20,237 nucleotides of DNA from an uncultured Eubacteriales bacterium (GTDB lineage: Bacteria > Bacillota > Clostridia > Oscillospirales > CAG-272): the NCBI GenBank assembly GCA_934446285.1, contig CAKSEI010000010.1:1-20237 (forward strand). Reading direction: 5' to 3'. A model generated the notes under the pieces. It searched no databases. It was not told the DNA's origin and was given only the letters and a program-made list of their open reading frames with translations. Shown piece by piece: positions 1-6,213 of the stretch. Numbering within the stretch: the stretch's first letter is position 1; each line of letters starts with the position of its first letter. The translations under genes were made by a program, and so were the position numbers.

Positions 1-305
1 GACTTCAGATAGACGGCACGACAGTCGAGGTCATGAATTCCGCTCCCGTCGACGACAAGTTCCGCGCTTTCGGCTGGAACACTCTCGTCATAAACGGACA
101 TGACTTTGAGGATATCGACCGCGCCGTATCGGCTTTTCACACCGAGAGAAAGCGCCCCACGGCGGTTATTATGAACACCGTCAAGGGTAAGGGGGTTTCG
201 TTTATGGAAGGCAAGTGCTCGTGGCACGGCAAAGCCCCCGCAAAGGAAGAATTCGACGCGGCGTGCGCGGAAATTTCCGCAAGGCTCGGAAAAGAGGGAG
301 AATAA
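1..305 (+). CDS. Transketolase, N-terminal subunit (3' end only)
   Basis: This is the last ~100 residues of a gene that begins before the window; the reading frame is open from base 3. The visible part reads LQIDGTTVEV, then KFRAFGWN, then MNTVKGKGVSFMEG and a CSWHGKAP stretch, the usual end of the thiamine-pyrophosphate-binding N-terminal half of split bacterial transketolases. In the family this half binds TPP/Mg and pairs with a separate C-terminal subunit to move two-carbon units between sugar phosphates in the non-oxidative pentose phosphate pathway, in the cytoplasm. The partner gene starts 3 bases after this stop codon, so the two are surely co-translated. An internal ATG at 33 is not the true start, because conserved sequence continues upstream of it. 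The family call is firm; the gene is truncated only by the window edge. Confidence 0.93.
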   Translation, partial: LQIDGTTVEVMNSAPVDDKFRAFGWNTLVINGHDFEDIDRAVSAFHTERKRPTAVIMNTVKGKGVSFMEGKCSWHGKAPAKEEFDAACAEISARLGKEGE

Positions 306-308
306 CCG

Positions 309-1253
309 ATGGAAATAAAAAAGACAGCCACGCGCGAGGCTTACGGCGACGCGCTTGTGGAATTTGCAGGAGAAAACGAAAATATAGTAGTCCTCGATGC
401 GGACCTCGCCGAGGCGACAAAAACGGTTAAATTCAAAAAGGCTTTTCCCGAGAGATTTATCGACTGCGGAATAGCCGAGGGCAATATGGTGGGCGTTGCC
501 GCGGGTCTTGCTGCAGCGGGAAAGATACCTTTCGTCAGCTCCTTTGCCATGTTTGCTGCCGGCAGAGCCTTTGAGCAGATACGCAACAGCGTAGCCTACC
601 CCCATCTCAATGTGAAGATATGCGCCACTCACGGCGGCATTACCGTAGGTGAGGACGGAGCAACCCATCAGTGCCTTGAGGACATGGGAATCATGCGCAC
701 CATCCCCGGTATGACAGTTGCAAACCCCGCAGACGCAAACGAGGCGCGCGCGGCGGTAAAGGCGGCGATAGATTACGACGGTCCGGTATATCTGCGATTC
801 GGCAGATACGCAGTACCCGAGATTTTCGACCGCGATTATAAATTTGAATTCGGACGAGCCGTAAAGCTGACGGACGGAGACGACGTAACCGTCATAGCAA
901 ACGGATTTACCGTCAGTCTCGCTCTCGAGGCGGCAAAAATTCTCGCGCAGGAGGGCATAAAAGCGGAAGTCATAAATATGGCGACGATAAAGCCGCTTGA
1001 CAGAGAGGCTGTACTTGCCTCCGGCAAAAAGACGGGCTGCATCGTCACCTGCGAGGAACATAATATCATAGGCGGACTCGGAGGTGCTGTCGCGGAATTC
1101 GTATGCGAGCACTCACCCATGCCCGTCGTGCGCGTCGGTACAAACGACTGCTTCGGACGCTCGGGCGCAGTTCCCGACCTGCTCGAGCTTTACGGACTTA
1201 CCCCCGCGAATATCGCGGCAAAGTGCCGCACGGCAATCGGCATGAAATCATAA
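309..1253 (+). CDS. Transketolase, C-terminal subunit
   Basis: A 314-residue protein of normal length for the C-terminal subunit of split transketolase. It holds the pyrimidine-binding domain (about 1-170) and the transketolase C-terminal domain (about 185-305). DCGIAEGNMVGVAAG includes Glu57, which by family knowledge activates the TPP aminopyrimidine. FAAGRAFEQIRNSVAYP, ATHGGITVGEDGATHQ and TIPGMTVANPAD are the other typical blocks. A DXS reading is unlikely because the TPP-binding half is a separate, adjacent gene. A GGGAG ribosome site lies at the end of the upstream subunit, and only 3 bases separate the two genes, so both subunits should be made together. A strong hairpin terminator follows within 6 bases of the stop. 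Nothing looks broken. Confidence 0.95.
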   Translation: MEIKKTATREAYGDALVEFAGENENIVVLDADLAEATKTVKFKKAFPERFIDCGIAEGNMVGVAAGLAAAGKIPFVSSFAMFAAGRAFEQIRNSVAYPHLNVKICATHGGITVGEDGATHQCLEDMGIMRTIPGMTVANPADANEARAAVKAAIDYDGPVYLRFGRYAVPEIFDRDYKFEFGRAVKLTDGDDVTVIANGFTVSLALEAAKILAQEGIKAEVINMATIKPLDREAVLASGKKTGCIVTCEEHNIIGGLGGAVAEFVCEHSPMPVVRVGTNDCFGRSGAVPDLLELYGLTPANIAAKCRTAIGMKS

Positions 1254-1258
1254 AAAAT

Positions 1259-1284
1259 AAAAAAGCGCCCTTCGGTGCTTTTTT
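1259..1284. terminator. Bidirectional intrinsic terminator between convergent operons
   Basis: AAAAAAGCGCC (1259-1269), a CTTC loop, and GGTGCTTTTTT (1274-1284) form an 11-bp stem with one G-U pair on the plus strand. The A-run and T-run give a U-tract in both directions, so it can end the transketolase transcript on the plus strand and the smpB-ybaK transcript on the minus strand. The YbaK stop codon is at 1290, just outside it. Confidence 0.9.
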
Positions 1285-1289
1285 ATTCC

Positions 1290-1787
1290 CTATATACTTT
1301 GCATGAGAATGTCGGCACACTGCGCGTCCGCGAGTCTCAAAAGGTCTTCGGACGACATCTCTATCTGGTAACCGATTTTCCCGGCGCTCACCGTGACTCT
1401 GTCTATAAGAGTCACCATATCGGAGAAGACCGTCTTAAAATGCTTCTTCATACCGAGAGGTGAGCAGCCGCCGCGAACATATCCCGTGAGCGGCAGCAAA
1501 TCTCTTACGTGCAGCATGCAGACGCTCTTTTCCCCGACGGCGCGAGCCGCTTTCTTTAAGTCAAGCTCCTCGCATACGGGCAGAACAAAGACGTAATGCT
1601 CGCCTCCCGGGGAGACGGTGACAAGCGTCTTGTATACGCAGTCGGGGTCTTGACCGAGCGAGAGAGCGACGGCCATGCCGTCTACTGCGACTCCCTCCTC
1701 GTGAGGATACTCGTGCACGGAGTAGTCGACGCCCTCGGTGTCGAGCATTCGTGTTACGTTATTTCTGAATTCTTTTTGCTTTGCCAT
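1290..1787 (-). CDS. ybaK: YbaK/EbsC-type aminoacyl-tRNA deacylase
   Basis: A 165-residue protein of the usual size for the YbaK/ProX-like single-domain editing family. These cytoplasmic proteins hydrolyse mischarged tRNA, classically Cys-tRNA(Pro). Visible family features are the conserved lysine in YKTLV (Lys53), the strand HYVFVLPVCEELDLKKAA, and the signature GYVRGGCSPLGMKK near residue 105. The start ATG shares its A with the TGA stop of the preceding gene (TGATG), which implies translational coupling. It is the last gene of the smpB operon and ends against the shared terminator. Family membership is clear; the exact substrate (Cys-tRNA-Pro or another pair) is inferred from the family only. 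Confidence 0.93.
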   Translation of the reverse strand: MAKQKEFRNNVTRMLDTEGVDYSVHEYPHEEGVAVDGMAVALSLGQDPDCVYKTLVTVSPGGEHYVFVLPVCEELDLKKAARAVGEKSVCMLHVRDLLPLTGYVRGGCSPLGMKKHFKTVFSDMVTLIDRVTVSAGKIGYQIEMSSEDLLRLADAQCADILMQSI

Positions 1788-1978
1788 CAGTTTTGCTTCT
1801 GTACACTCTTGTACGGCTCATAATATTTATAGTATCTGCAGTATTTTTCCTTTGAATTCATAAAGCGTTCGCTGTCGTCCTCGTCGAGGTCGAGAGTGCA
1901 GATATCCTCCTGCAGCTCCTCATCCCAGTCATAGTAGACACAGTCCTCGCATCTTCCGCTGCCCTTCAAGTCTCCCAC
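1787..1978 (-). CDS. Small four-cysteine protein, DUF6472-like
   Basis: A 63-residue acidic protein with cysteines at positions 10, 13, 27 and 47 in a CxxC...C...C layout. It has an aromatic and acidic core (CVYYDWDEE, LDLDEDD) and a KYCRYYKYYEPY tail. The layout resembles the DUF6472 family of Clostridia, recognised from memory. No function is established. The cysteine spacing would suit a bound metal such as zinc, but that is inference. It appears to start at GTG (1976-1978), inside the last codons of smpB (13-base overlap), with a GGAG close upstream, and its stop overlaps the ybaK start. The tight sandwich between smpB and ybaK argues for a real translated gene. Four-nucleotide spacing from GGAG to the GTG is short, so the exact start is less sure. 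Confidence 0.78.
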   Translation of the reverse strand: MGDLKGSGRCEDCVYYDWDEELQEDICTLDLDEDDSERFMNSKEKYCRYYKYYEPYKSVQKQN

Positions 1979-2445
1979 CTGTCTCCGCTCTTCTTTGCGT
2001 AGCGCTCAATATCCCGCTCCGCCTGCCGTTTTGATTCACTTGCGCGTTTGTCGTACAGATGCTTGCCCTTGCACAGACCTATCTCGCATTTGACTCTTCC
2101 GCCCTTCAGGTAGAGTGAAAGCGGTATGAGGGTATACCCCTCTTTACCGACAAGACCGAAGAGCTTGTCTATCTCTCTGCGGTGCATGAGTATTTTTCTC
2201 TCGCGCAGCGGGTCGCAGTTAAAGATATTGCCCTTTTCGTATGGGCTTATGTGCATACCTATGACCCATATTTCACCGTCGTTAAAATGGCAGTAACAGT
2301 CTTTCAGATTACATCCGCCGAGGCGCAGGCTCTTGACCTCCGTGCCGCGCAGCTCTATGCCCGCCTCATACTTCTGCTCAACAAAGTAATCGTGATGCGC
2401 TTTTCTGTTCTGTGCTATAATCTTCACGCCGTTTTTTTCAGCCAC
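1966..2445 (-). CDS. smpB: SsrA-binding protein SmpB
   Basis: SmpB binds tmRNA and brings it to stalled ribosomes for trans-translation. From a GTG at 2443-2445 the product is 159 residues, the normal SmpB size. Recognisable blocks are IIAQNRKAHHDYF, YEAGIELRGTEVKSLR, HISPYEKGN, RKILMHRREI, YTLIPLSLYLKGGRVKCEIG and the basic tail GKHLYDKRASESKRQAERD. The open frame runs far upstream to 3009, but that part is antisense to the YitT gene and has no SmpB similarity. The GTG has a GGGGGTG ribosome site about 6 bases before it and is preceded by a good promoter, so it is the chosen start. It heads the operon with the DUF6472-like and YbaK genes. The tmRNA gene itself is not in this window. Confidence 0.96.
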   Translation of the reverse strand: MAEKNGVKIIAQNRKAHHDYFVEQKYEAGIELRGTEVKSLRLGGCNLKDCYCHFNDGEIWVIGMHISPYEKGNIFNCDPLRERKILMHRREIDKLFGLVGKEGYTLIPLSLYLKGGRVKCEIGLCKGKHLYDKRASESKRQAERDIERYAKKSGDRWET

Positions 2446-2473
2446 TGTGTACACCCCCGTTTTTTCAGGTAAT

Positions 2474-2502
2474 AATATATCATAAACAAATGCAAAAATC
2501 AA
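2474..2502 (-). promoter_or_regulatory. Promoter of smpB operon
   Basis: On the minus strand, TTGATT (2497-2502) and TATATT (2474-2479) are separated by exactly 17 bases. This suits a sigma-A promoter firing about 20 bases upstream of the smpB GTG. It lies in the 91-bp gap between divergent smpB and the YitT gene. A weaker plus-strand candidate for the latter is TACAAT at 2514-2519 with TGCAAA 17 bases before it. Confidence 0.6.
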
Positions 2503-2536
2503 GTAAAAGCGGATACAATGAGAAAGGGAAACAAAT

Positions 2537-3403
2537 ATGAAATTAAAAAATAGGGTGAATTTCGCCTCTCTTGCACGCCGCACGGCGGCGCTCTTTGCGG
2601 GCAGCATCATCTTCGCTGCGTCCGTAAATATGTTTCTGCTCCCTGCGGGAATAGTCCAGGGAGGAGTCACCGGTATCGCGTCCGCGCTGAATATCAAATT
2701 CGGCACGAGCGTGGGTCTTGTAATTATACTTATAAATATTCCTCTCATAATCGCCAGTGCATGGGTAAACGGATTTAAATTTATTGCCGCGACTGCGACG
2801 GGAGTGTTTTTTACGAGCCTTGCAACAGACCTCGTGACCTTTCTCCCCGTGACCGTGCTTGACCCGTTTCTCTGCTCCGTGATAGGCGGAGCGCTCATGG
2901 GGCTTGCCTGCGGGATACTCTTTGCAAACGGCTTTACCACGGGCGGCACGGACCTTATAGCAATCCTCATACGAAAAAGGCTCAAGAGACTTCCGATAGG
3001 TAAGCTCATTCTCGCGGTGGACGCAGTAATAATCGTTGGCGCTGCTTTTCTGCTCGAAAACTATATGAGCATTTTTTACTCTGCGCTTACGGTGTACGTG
3101 CAGACGCTCGTGCTCGATATGTTCATGTCGGGTACTGAACGCACACGCCTATTCATAATTATAACGGAAAGGTCGGATAAGATATGCGCTTGTCTGCACG
3201 ATCTCGGGCGCGGGGTCACGCTGCTGCCCGGAAAAGGCAGCTACACGGGCAAGGACAAGAGCGTCATACTGTGCGCCGTCACCCCGCGTGAAGTATTCAA
3301 CGCACGCACGGCAGTTGCAGCAGCCGACCCGGATGCCTTTACCGTCATCGCCGACTGCTCGCGCACCTACGGAGAGGGCTTCGGTTATGACAGTATCACC
3401 TGA
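2537..3403 (+). CDS. YitT family membrane protein (DUF161/DUF2179)
   Basis: A 288-residue protein of normal length for the YitT family. The first ~190 residues contain about five hydrophobic helices with the family's repeated pattern: NMFLLPAGIVQGGVTGIA, ANGFTTGGTDLIA and the intervening GLACGILF. The last ~90 residues are the soluble DUF2179 domain (TRLFIIITERSDKIC...GVTLLPGKGSYTGKDK...LCAVTPREV). The family is abundant in Bacillota and sits in the plasma membrane; its transported substrate is not established. An AAAGGG ribosome site stands 7 bases before the ATG. The GDPD gene follows after 27 bases on the same strand, so the two probably share a transcript. Confidence 0.93.
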   Translation: MKLKNRVNFASLARRTAALFAGSIIFAASVNMFLLPAGIVQGGVTGIASALNIKFGTSVGLVIILINIPLIIASAWVNGFKFIAATATGVFFTSLATDLVTFLPVTVLDPFLCSVIGGALMGLACGILFANGFTTGGTDLIAILIRKRLKRLPIGKLILAVDAVIIVGAAFLLENYMSIFYSALTVYVQTLVLDMFMSGTERTRLFIIITERSDKICACLHDLGRGVTLLPGKGSYTGKDKSVILCAVTPREVFNARTAVAAADPDAFTVIADCSRTYGEGFGYDSIT

Positions 3404-3430
3404 CGCTTTTATAAAAAAGGAGTGTAAGCC

Positions 3431-4237
3431 TTGACGGCAACTATTACGGCGTGCACAGTCATCGCGCTGTGTCTAATGATATTTTTTCTTGTTTCTCCCG
3501 CGTGGGAGCGCCCGCAGCGAAATCTTTTCTCGGGCATTATGTTTGCGCACAGGGGACTTTTTGACGCAAGCGCGGGAGTACCCGAAAATTCTCTTTCCGC
3601 ATTTCGTGCCGCTCGCGACGGGGGATTCGGAATTGAGCTTGACGTGCGCCTGACGCGCGACGGATTTCCCGTGGTTTTTCACGATGAAAGCCTCGAGAGG
3701 ATGTGCGGTGCAAACGTCAAGGTAAGCGAATACGACCTTGACAGGCTGCGCACGCTGCGCCTTAGCAATACCGATGAGAAAATTCCGACTCTTGAGGAGG
3801 CGTTAAAGGAATCGGGCAGTGCGCCGCTAATATGCGATATAAAGCCGAATAAGCCCGACGACGTAAAGGAAATCTGCGAAAAAGTATATTCGGAATTAAG
3901 AAAAAGCTCCTGCATTTGGAGCGTAGAGTCATTCTCGCCTCTCGTGCTTAAATGGTTTATACGGAATGCCCCGGACGCCGTACGCGGGCAGCTTATCTGC
4001 CGTCCGCACGGCAGGTCGGCAGCGGAGCTTTTTGCCGCAAACGCGCTTTTTAATTTCATATCCCGCCCGGACTTTATCGCCTATGAATACGGCATGAAAA
4101 CCCCGGGTCTGCTCGCAGCCCTCGCCTCGAATCCGCTCACCGTCACGTGGACCGTGCGCACCGATGCGCAGGCGGAGAAGGCATCGCGTCGCGCCGACTC
4201 AATTATATTTGAAAAGTTTGCCGAAAATAAGCCTTGA
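3431..4237 (+). CDS. Membrane-anchored glycerophosphodiester phosphodiesterase (GDPD)
   Basis: A 268-residue protein with an N-terminal membrane helix (about 4-23) followed by a GDPD TIM barrel. Key residues by family knowledge are visible: His40-Arg41 in AHRG, Glu52-Asn53 in PENS, Glu69 and Asp71 in IELDVRLTRDG, and His84-Asp85 in VFHDES. The family cleaves glycerophosphodiesters to glycerol 3-phosphate and an alcohol, a way to recover phosphate and glycerol from lipid or teichoic-acid debris. The barrel appears to be complete but short, ending soon after the TVTWTVRTD strand and IIFEKF. The start is a TTG at 3431 with AAGGAG 8 bases upstream; no ATG fits. The extracellular or cytoplasmic side of the barrel cannot be decided from sequence alone. 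Its stop codon lies inside a promoter (see 4234). Confidence 0.92.
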   Translation: MTATITACTVIALCLMIFFLVSPAWERPQRNLFSGIMFAHRGLFDASAGVPENSLSAFRAARDGGFGIELDVRLTRDGFPVVFHDESLERMCGANVKVSEYDLDRLRTLRLSNTDEKIPTLEEALKESGSAPLICDIKPNKPDDVKEICEKVYSELRKSSCIWSVESFSPLVLKWFIRNAPDAVRGQLICRPHGRSAAELFAANALFNFISRPDFIAYEYGMKTPGLLAALASNPLTVTWTVRTDAQAEKASRRADSIIFEKFAENKP

Positions 4238-4262
4238 CAGCGCGCGGCAAATGTGGTAATAT
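4234..4262 (+). promoter_or_regulatory. Strong sigma-A type promoter over the GDPD stop codon
   Basis: A perfect TTGACA (4234-4239), a 17-base spacer and TAATAT (4257-4262) preceded by TGG as an extended -10. The TGA of TTGACA is the stop codon of the GDPD gene. Transcription would begin near 4269, about 330 bases before the tRNA-Ser, and run through the first copy of the 81-bp repeat to the hairpin at 4447. Confidence 0.7.
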
Positions 4263-4354
4263 ATTTGATGTTGACGGCGCGTATGCATTTTGCGCTGAAG
4301 TGAGGCAGATCATCTGTCTGCCGCACAAAAGCCGCACAAAAAAGGTAATCGGCT

Positions 4355-4435
4355 GAGCGGGCACGTGAGCCGAGTTACGGCGCGTCGGTTTCTATATAAA
4401 ACTTAATATGCAGGGATATCGAAGCGGTCATAACG
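4355..4435 (+). repeat. 81-bp direct repeat, copy 1
   Basis: Bases 4355-4435 match 4542-4622 at 79 of 81 positions, offset 187 (differences at 4366/4553 and 4378/4565). The repeat covers 55 bases of upstream sequence and the first 26 bases of tRNA-Ser. Similarity stops abruptly inside the D-arm region, after CATAACG. Confidence 0.95.
4410..4435 (+). pseudogene. tRNA-Ser 5' half (truncated copy)
   Basis: These 26 bases are identical to the start of the intact tRNA-Ser at 4597: acceptor strand GCAGGGA, T8-A9, and both sides of the D-stem up to the first base pairs (TCG and the start of CGA). There is no anticodon arm, variable arm, T-arm or 3' acceptor strand after them. A terminator hairpin comes 11 bases later instead. 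It cannot be a working tRNA. Confidence 0.85.
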
Positions 4436-4446
4436 GGTGAACGAGT

Positions 4447-4469
4447 AAAAACAGTCGCCGACTGTTTTT
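4447..4469 (+). terminator. Hairpin terminator after the half tRNA
   Basis: AAAAACAGTC (4447-4456) and GACTGTTTTT (4460-4469) form a perfect 10-bp stem with a GCC loop and a T-run. It sits between the two repeat copies, so a transcript from 4234 should largely stop here, before the intact tRNA gene. Confidence 0.8.
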
Positions 4470-4541
4470 GCGAAGTGATACTCCGCCGAGCAGGGAGTGT
4501 CGCGGGCAAATTCATTTGCGTGCGAGACGACCATGCGAACG

Positions 4542-4622
4542 GAGCGGGCACGCGAGCCGAGTTATGGCGCGTCGGTTTCTATATAAAACTTAATATGCAG
4601 GGATATCGAAGCGGTCATAACG
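4542..4622 (+). repeat. 81-bp direct repeat, copy 2
   Basis: Second copy of the 81-bp unit, running into the intact tRNA-Ser. Both copies carry TATAAA 8 bases before the tRNA start (4583-4588 here), which could serve as a -10 element. No good -35 is visible at the right distance, so whether copy 2 carries its own promoter is unclear. Confidence 0.95.
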
Positions 4623-4683
4623 AGGCGGTCTTGAAAACCGTTTGGGGCAACCCACGTGGGTTCGAATCCCACTCCCTGCGCCA
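4597..4683 (+). tRNA. tRNA-Ser (anticodon UGA), CCA encoded
   Basis: A complete class II tRNA of 87 nt. Acceptor GCAGGGA (4597-4603) pairs perfectly with TCCCTGC, followed by discriminator G and encoded CCA (4681-4683). The D-stem is TCG/CGA. The anticodon stem GCGGT/ACCGT encloses loop CTTGAAA, giving anticodon TGA. A long variable arm (GGG-GCAA-CCC) is typical of serine tRNA. The T-arm is GTGGG-TTCGAAT-CCCAC. It reads UCA and other UCN codons. A strong terminator follows at once. Confidence 0.97.
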
Positions 4684-4684
4684 A

Positions 4685-4715
4685 GAAAAATCACTTGCTA
4701 TGCAGGTGATTTTTC
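4685..4715. terminator. Terminator of tRNA-Ser, bidirectional
   Basis: A 14-bp stem (4685-4698 with 4702-4715, one G-T pair, loop TAT), with A5 on one side and T5 on the other. It ends the tRNA transcript two bases after the CCA. On the minus strand it can also end the transcript of the transglutaminase-like gene at 4803. The remaining gap, 4716-4802, holds spaced TATCACT/AATCACT words (4739, 4763, 4787) and a CTCCGAGCAAAGCGAG mini-hairpin, which look like a degenerate intergenic repeat. Confidence 0.88.
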
Positions 4716-4802
4716 AGTTATATTCGCCTGCGGTGCAATATCACTTTTGCCGCAGAAAAAATTATCACTCCGAGCAAAGCGAGGCAAATCACTTGATTTA
4801 CA

Positions 4803-5561
4803 TCATCCCGTTTCTTTCACGGCGAACGGAAAGTCCCCGTAATCAGCCATTCCTACCTGCCCATCTGCCCAACCCGTCTTACCGTCCATAGTAAGCTCAA
4901 CCCACTGGTGAGTATACAGGTTTTCGTTTATGTGGCGAGGAGAATATCCCATACACTCAAGCAGCATTATAAGTGCACGGGTCGAGCCTGCACAGGAGTA
5001 TTCTCCCTTTACGAAAACTCCGTATGCGCTCGCGTAATCCTCCCCCGACATGGTATATGTAGCACGGCTGCTGTATTCTGCCACAGTCTGCGCGGCTTTT
5101 GTTACGCGCTCAAGGTCATTTTCCCCGCTTATATCTGACGCGAGAGACCGCGCTACCGCGAGCGCCTGCTCGTATTTCGTCGGTTCGCTGTACTCGGGAT
5201 CTTTCTGCTCTGTCTCATTCTGCTCATCTTCATATGTGCTCCACGTTTCCTGCTGCTCAGTCGGAGGCTCAGTCACCTGCTCCGTAACGGGTTCGTTCTT
5301 CGTCCCGGTCTGTACTTCCGTAGGCTGCCCGGTTGCGGGCTGTGTCTCAGAGGGCTCTGTCTCCGGGCTGTCGCTCTGCATCGGCTTGTCAATATGAGCG
5401 TTGGAAGCATCCGCGGCGTCCGGACCGATTTCCACGCTTATTTCCGGTAGGACCTCGTCTCCTTCGCCGTTTTTTGCTGAATTTACGGCAAATACAGCGA
5501 CGCATGTAATGATTGCCGACGCGAGCACGCCTATTATTATATAAAACCTTATTATTTTCAT
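4803..5561 (-). CDS. Membrane-anchored transglutaminase-like domain protein
   Basis: A 252-residue protein with one N-terminal membrane helix (about 5-26) and a Pro/Thr/Glu/Gln-rich low-complexity spacer (about 50-128). The C-terminal domain looks transglutaminase-like. The presumed catalytic triad is Cys190 in GEYSCAGSTRAL, His218 in YTHQWVEL and Asp233 in TGWADGQ, spaced as in bacterial transglutaminase-like cysteine proteases. The layout suggests a surface enzyme held away from the membrane by the spacer. It could be a peptidase, a crosslinking enzyme or a germination/wall-associated protein; the substrate is unknown. GAGGAAAG lies before the ATG, and a near-consensus promoter (5580-5608) drives it alone. 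The domain is short, so the family call rests on the triad and its surroundings. Confidence 0.8.
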   Translation of the reverse strand: MKIIRFYIIIGVLASAIITCVAVFAVNSAKNGEGDEVLPEISVEIGPDAADASNAHIDKPMQSDSPETEPSETQPATGQPTEVQTGTKNEPVTEQVTEPPTEQQETWSTYEDEQNETEQKDPEYSEPTKYEQALAVARSLASDISGENDLERVTKAAQTVAEYSSRATYTMSGEDYASAYGVFVKGEYSCAGSTRALIMLLECMGYSPRHINENLYTHQWVELTMDGKTGWADGQVGMADYGDFPFAVKETG

Positions 5562-5579
5562 TTTGCTTTCCTCGCCTAT

Positions 5580-5608
5580 ATTATAAGTAAATACAGCACC
5601 GAAGTCAA
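5580..5608 (-). promoter_or_regulatory. Promoter of the transglutaminase-like gene
   Basis: On the minus strand, TTGACT (5603-5608), a 17-base spacer and a perfect TATAAT (5580-5585). It sits between the pdxT terminator and the ATG at 5561, so this gene has its own transcript. Confidence 0.82.
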
Positions 5609-5617
5609 TAGGCAGAC

Positions 5618-5652
5618 AAAAAGCCCCGAGCGCAGGGCGCTCAGAGCTTTTT
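5618..5652 (-). terminator. Terminator of the pdxST transcript, overlapping the pdxT stop
   Basis: A 16-position stem with two mismatches (AAAAAGCCCCGAGCGC with GCGCTCAGAGCTTTTT, loop AGG), ending in a T-run on the minus strand. It includes the last codons and TGA of pdxT (5641-5643). Confidence 0.85.
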
Positions 5653-6213
5653 TTCTATCATACCGAGAAAATATTCGTACACCGTCCTGTCGCTGTTCAG
5701 CTCGGGATGAAATGCTGTGACGAGCATATTTTTTTCACACGCGGCGACTGTATGACCGTCCACCGCGGCGAGGATGTCGACTCCGCTTCCGCAGGACGTA
5801 ATATACGGCGCGCGTATAAAGGTCATTGGGATTTTACCCTTTCCCGCAAAATCGGAGCTTATAAAAAAGCTGCCGAGCTGCCTGCCGTATGCGTTGCGCA
5901 CAGCGGTAATATCCATCGCGGAAATATGGCGGCGTTCGTCGTTTTCAATCCTTTTTGCGAGGAGAATCAGTCCCGCGCATGTCCCGAAAACGGGCAGCCC
6001 GCCCGAGATGAGCTCTCTCATAGGCTCAAGCATGTCAAGCTCGCGCAGCAGCTTACCCTGCACCGTGCTCTCACCTCCGGGCAGTATAAGTCCGTCAAAG
6101 GATTTGTCAAGGTCACGCCTATCACGCAGCTCCGTGTGCTCCGAGCCGATATCGGCAAGGGCTATCTCATGCTCGGCGAATGCCCCCTGTACGCAGAGAA
6201 CGGCTATACGCAT
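5641..6213 (-). CDS. pdxT: Pyridoxal 5'-phosphate synthase glutaminase subunit PdxT
   Basis: A 190-residue class I glutamine amidotransferase of the usual PdxT length. It hydrolyses glutamine and channels ammonia to PdxS for vitamin B6 synthesis. The start MRIAVLCVQGAFAEH is typical. GGEST (46-50) is the PdxT signature, the nucleophile is Cys79 in FGTCAG, and the triad is completed by His169 and Glu171 in FHPEL. It overlaps pdxS by one base (TAATG), so the two subunits are translationally coupled. The transcript ends at a hairpin that includes its stop codon. Confidence 0.97.
   Translation of the reverse strand: MRIAVLCVQGAFAEHEIALADIGSEHTELRDRRDLDKSFDGLILPGGESTVQGKLLRELDMLEPMRELISGGLPVFGTCAGLILLAKRIENDERRHISAMDITAVRNAYGRQLGSFFISSDFAGKGKIPMTFIRAPYITSCGSGVDILAAVDGHTVAACEKNMLVTAFHPELNSDRTVYEYFLGMIEKKL

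Larger units (their letters stand above)
4269..4469 (+). ncRNA. Possible untranslated transcript with half tRNA and terminator
   Basis: A transcript from the promoter at 4234 to the terminator at 4447 would be about 200 nt with no convincing reading frame. It contains a hairpin at 4300-4326 (GTG-A-GGCAGA pairing with TCTGCC-G-CAC), a tandem GCCGCACAAAA at 4320-4330 and 4331-4341, and a TCGGCT/AGCCGA pairing around 4350-4373. It ends with a 26-nt 5' half of tRNA-Ser. I do not recognise it as any known riboswitch or small RNA. It may only be a leader of the tRNA gene. Existence as a stable RNA is inference from promoter plus terminator. Confidence 0.35.

Noticed and set aside
2446..3009. Long N-terminal extension of SmpB
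   Set aside because: The open frame is antisense to the YitT gene and lacks SmpB similarity; a GTG with ribosome site and promoter gives the normal 159 residues.
4410..4435. A second tRNA-Ser gene
   Set aside because: Only the first 26 bases match; no anticodon arm, T-arm or 3' acceptor strand follows.
4475..4891. 138-residue plus-strand reading frame
   Set aside because: It runs through the intact tRNA-Ser and its terminator and into the end of the minus-strand gene; no family resemblance.
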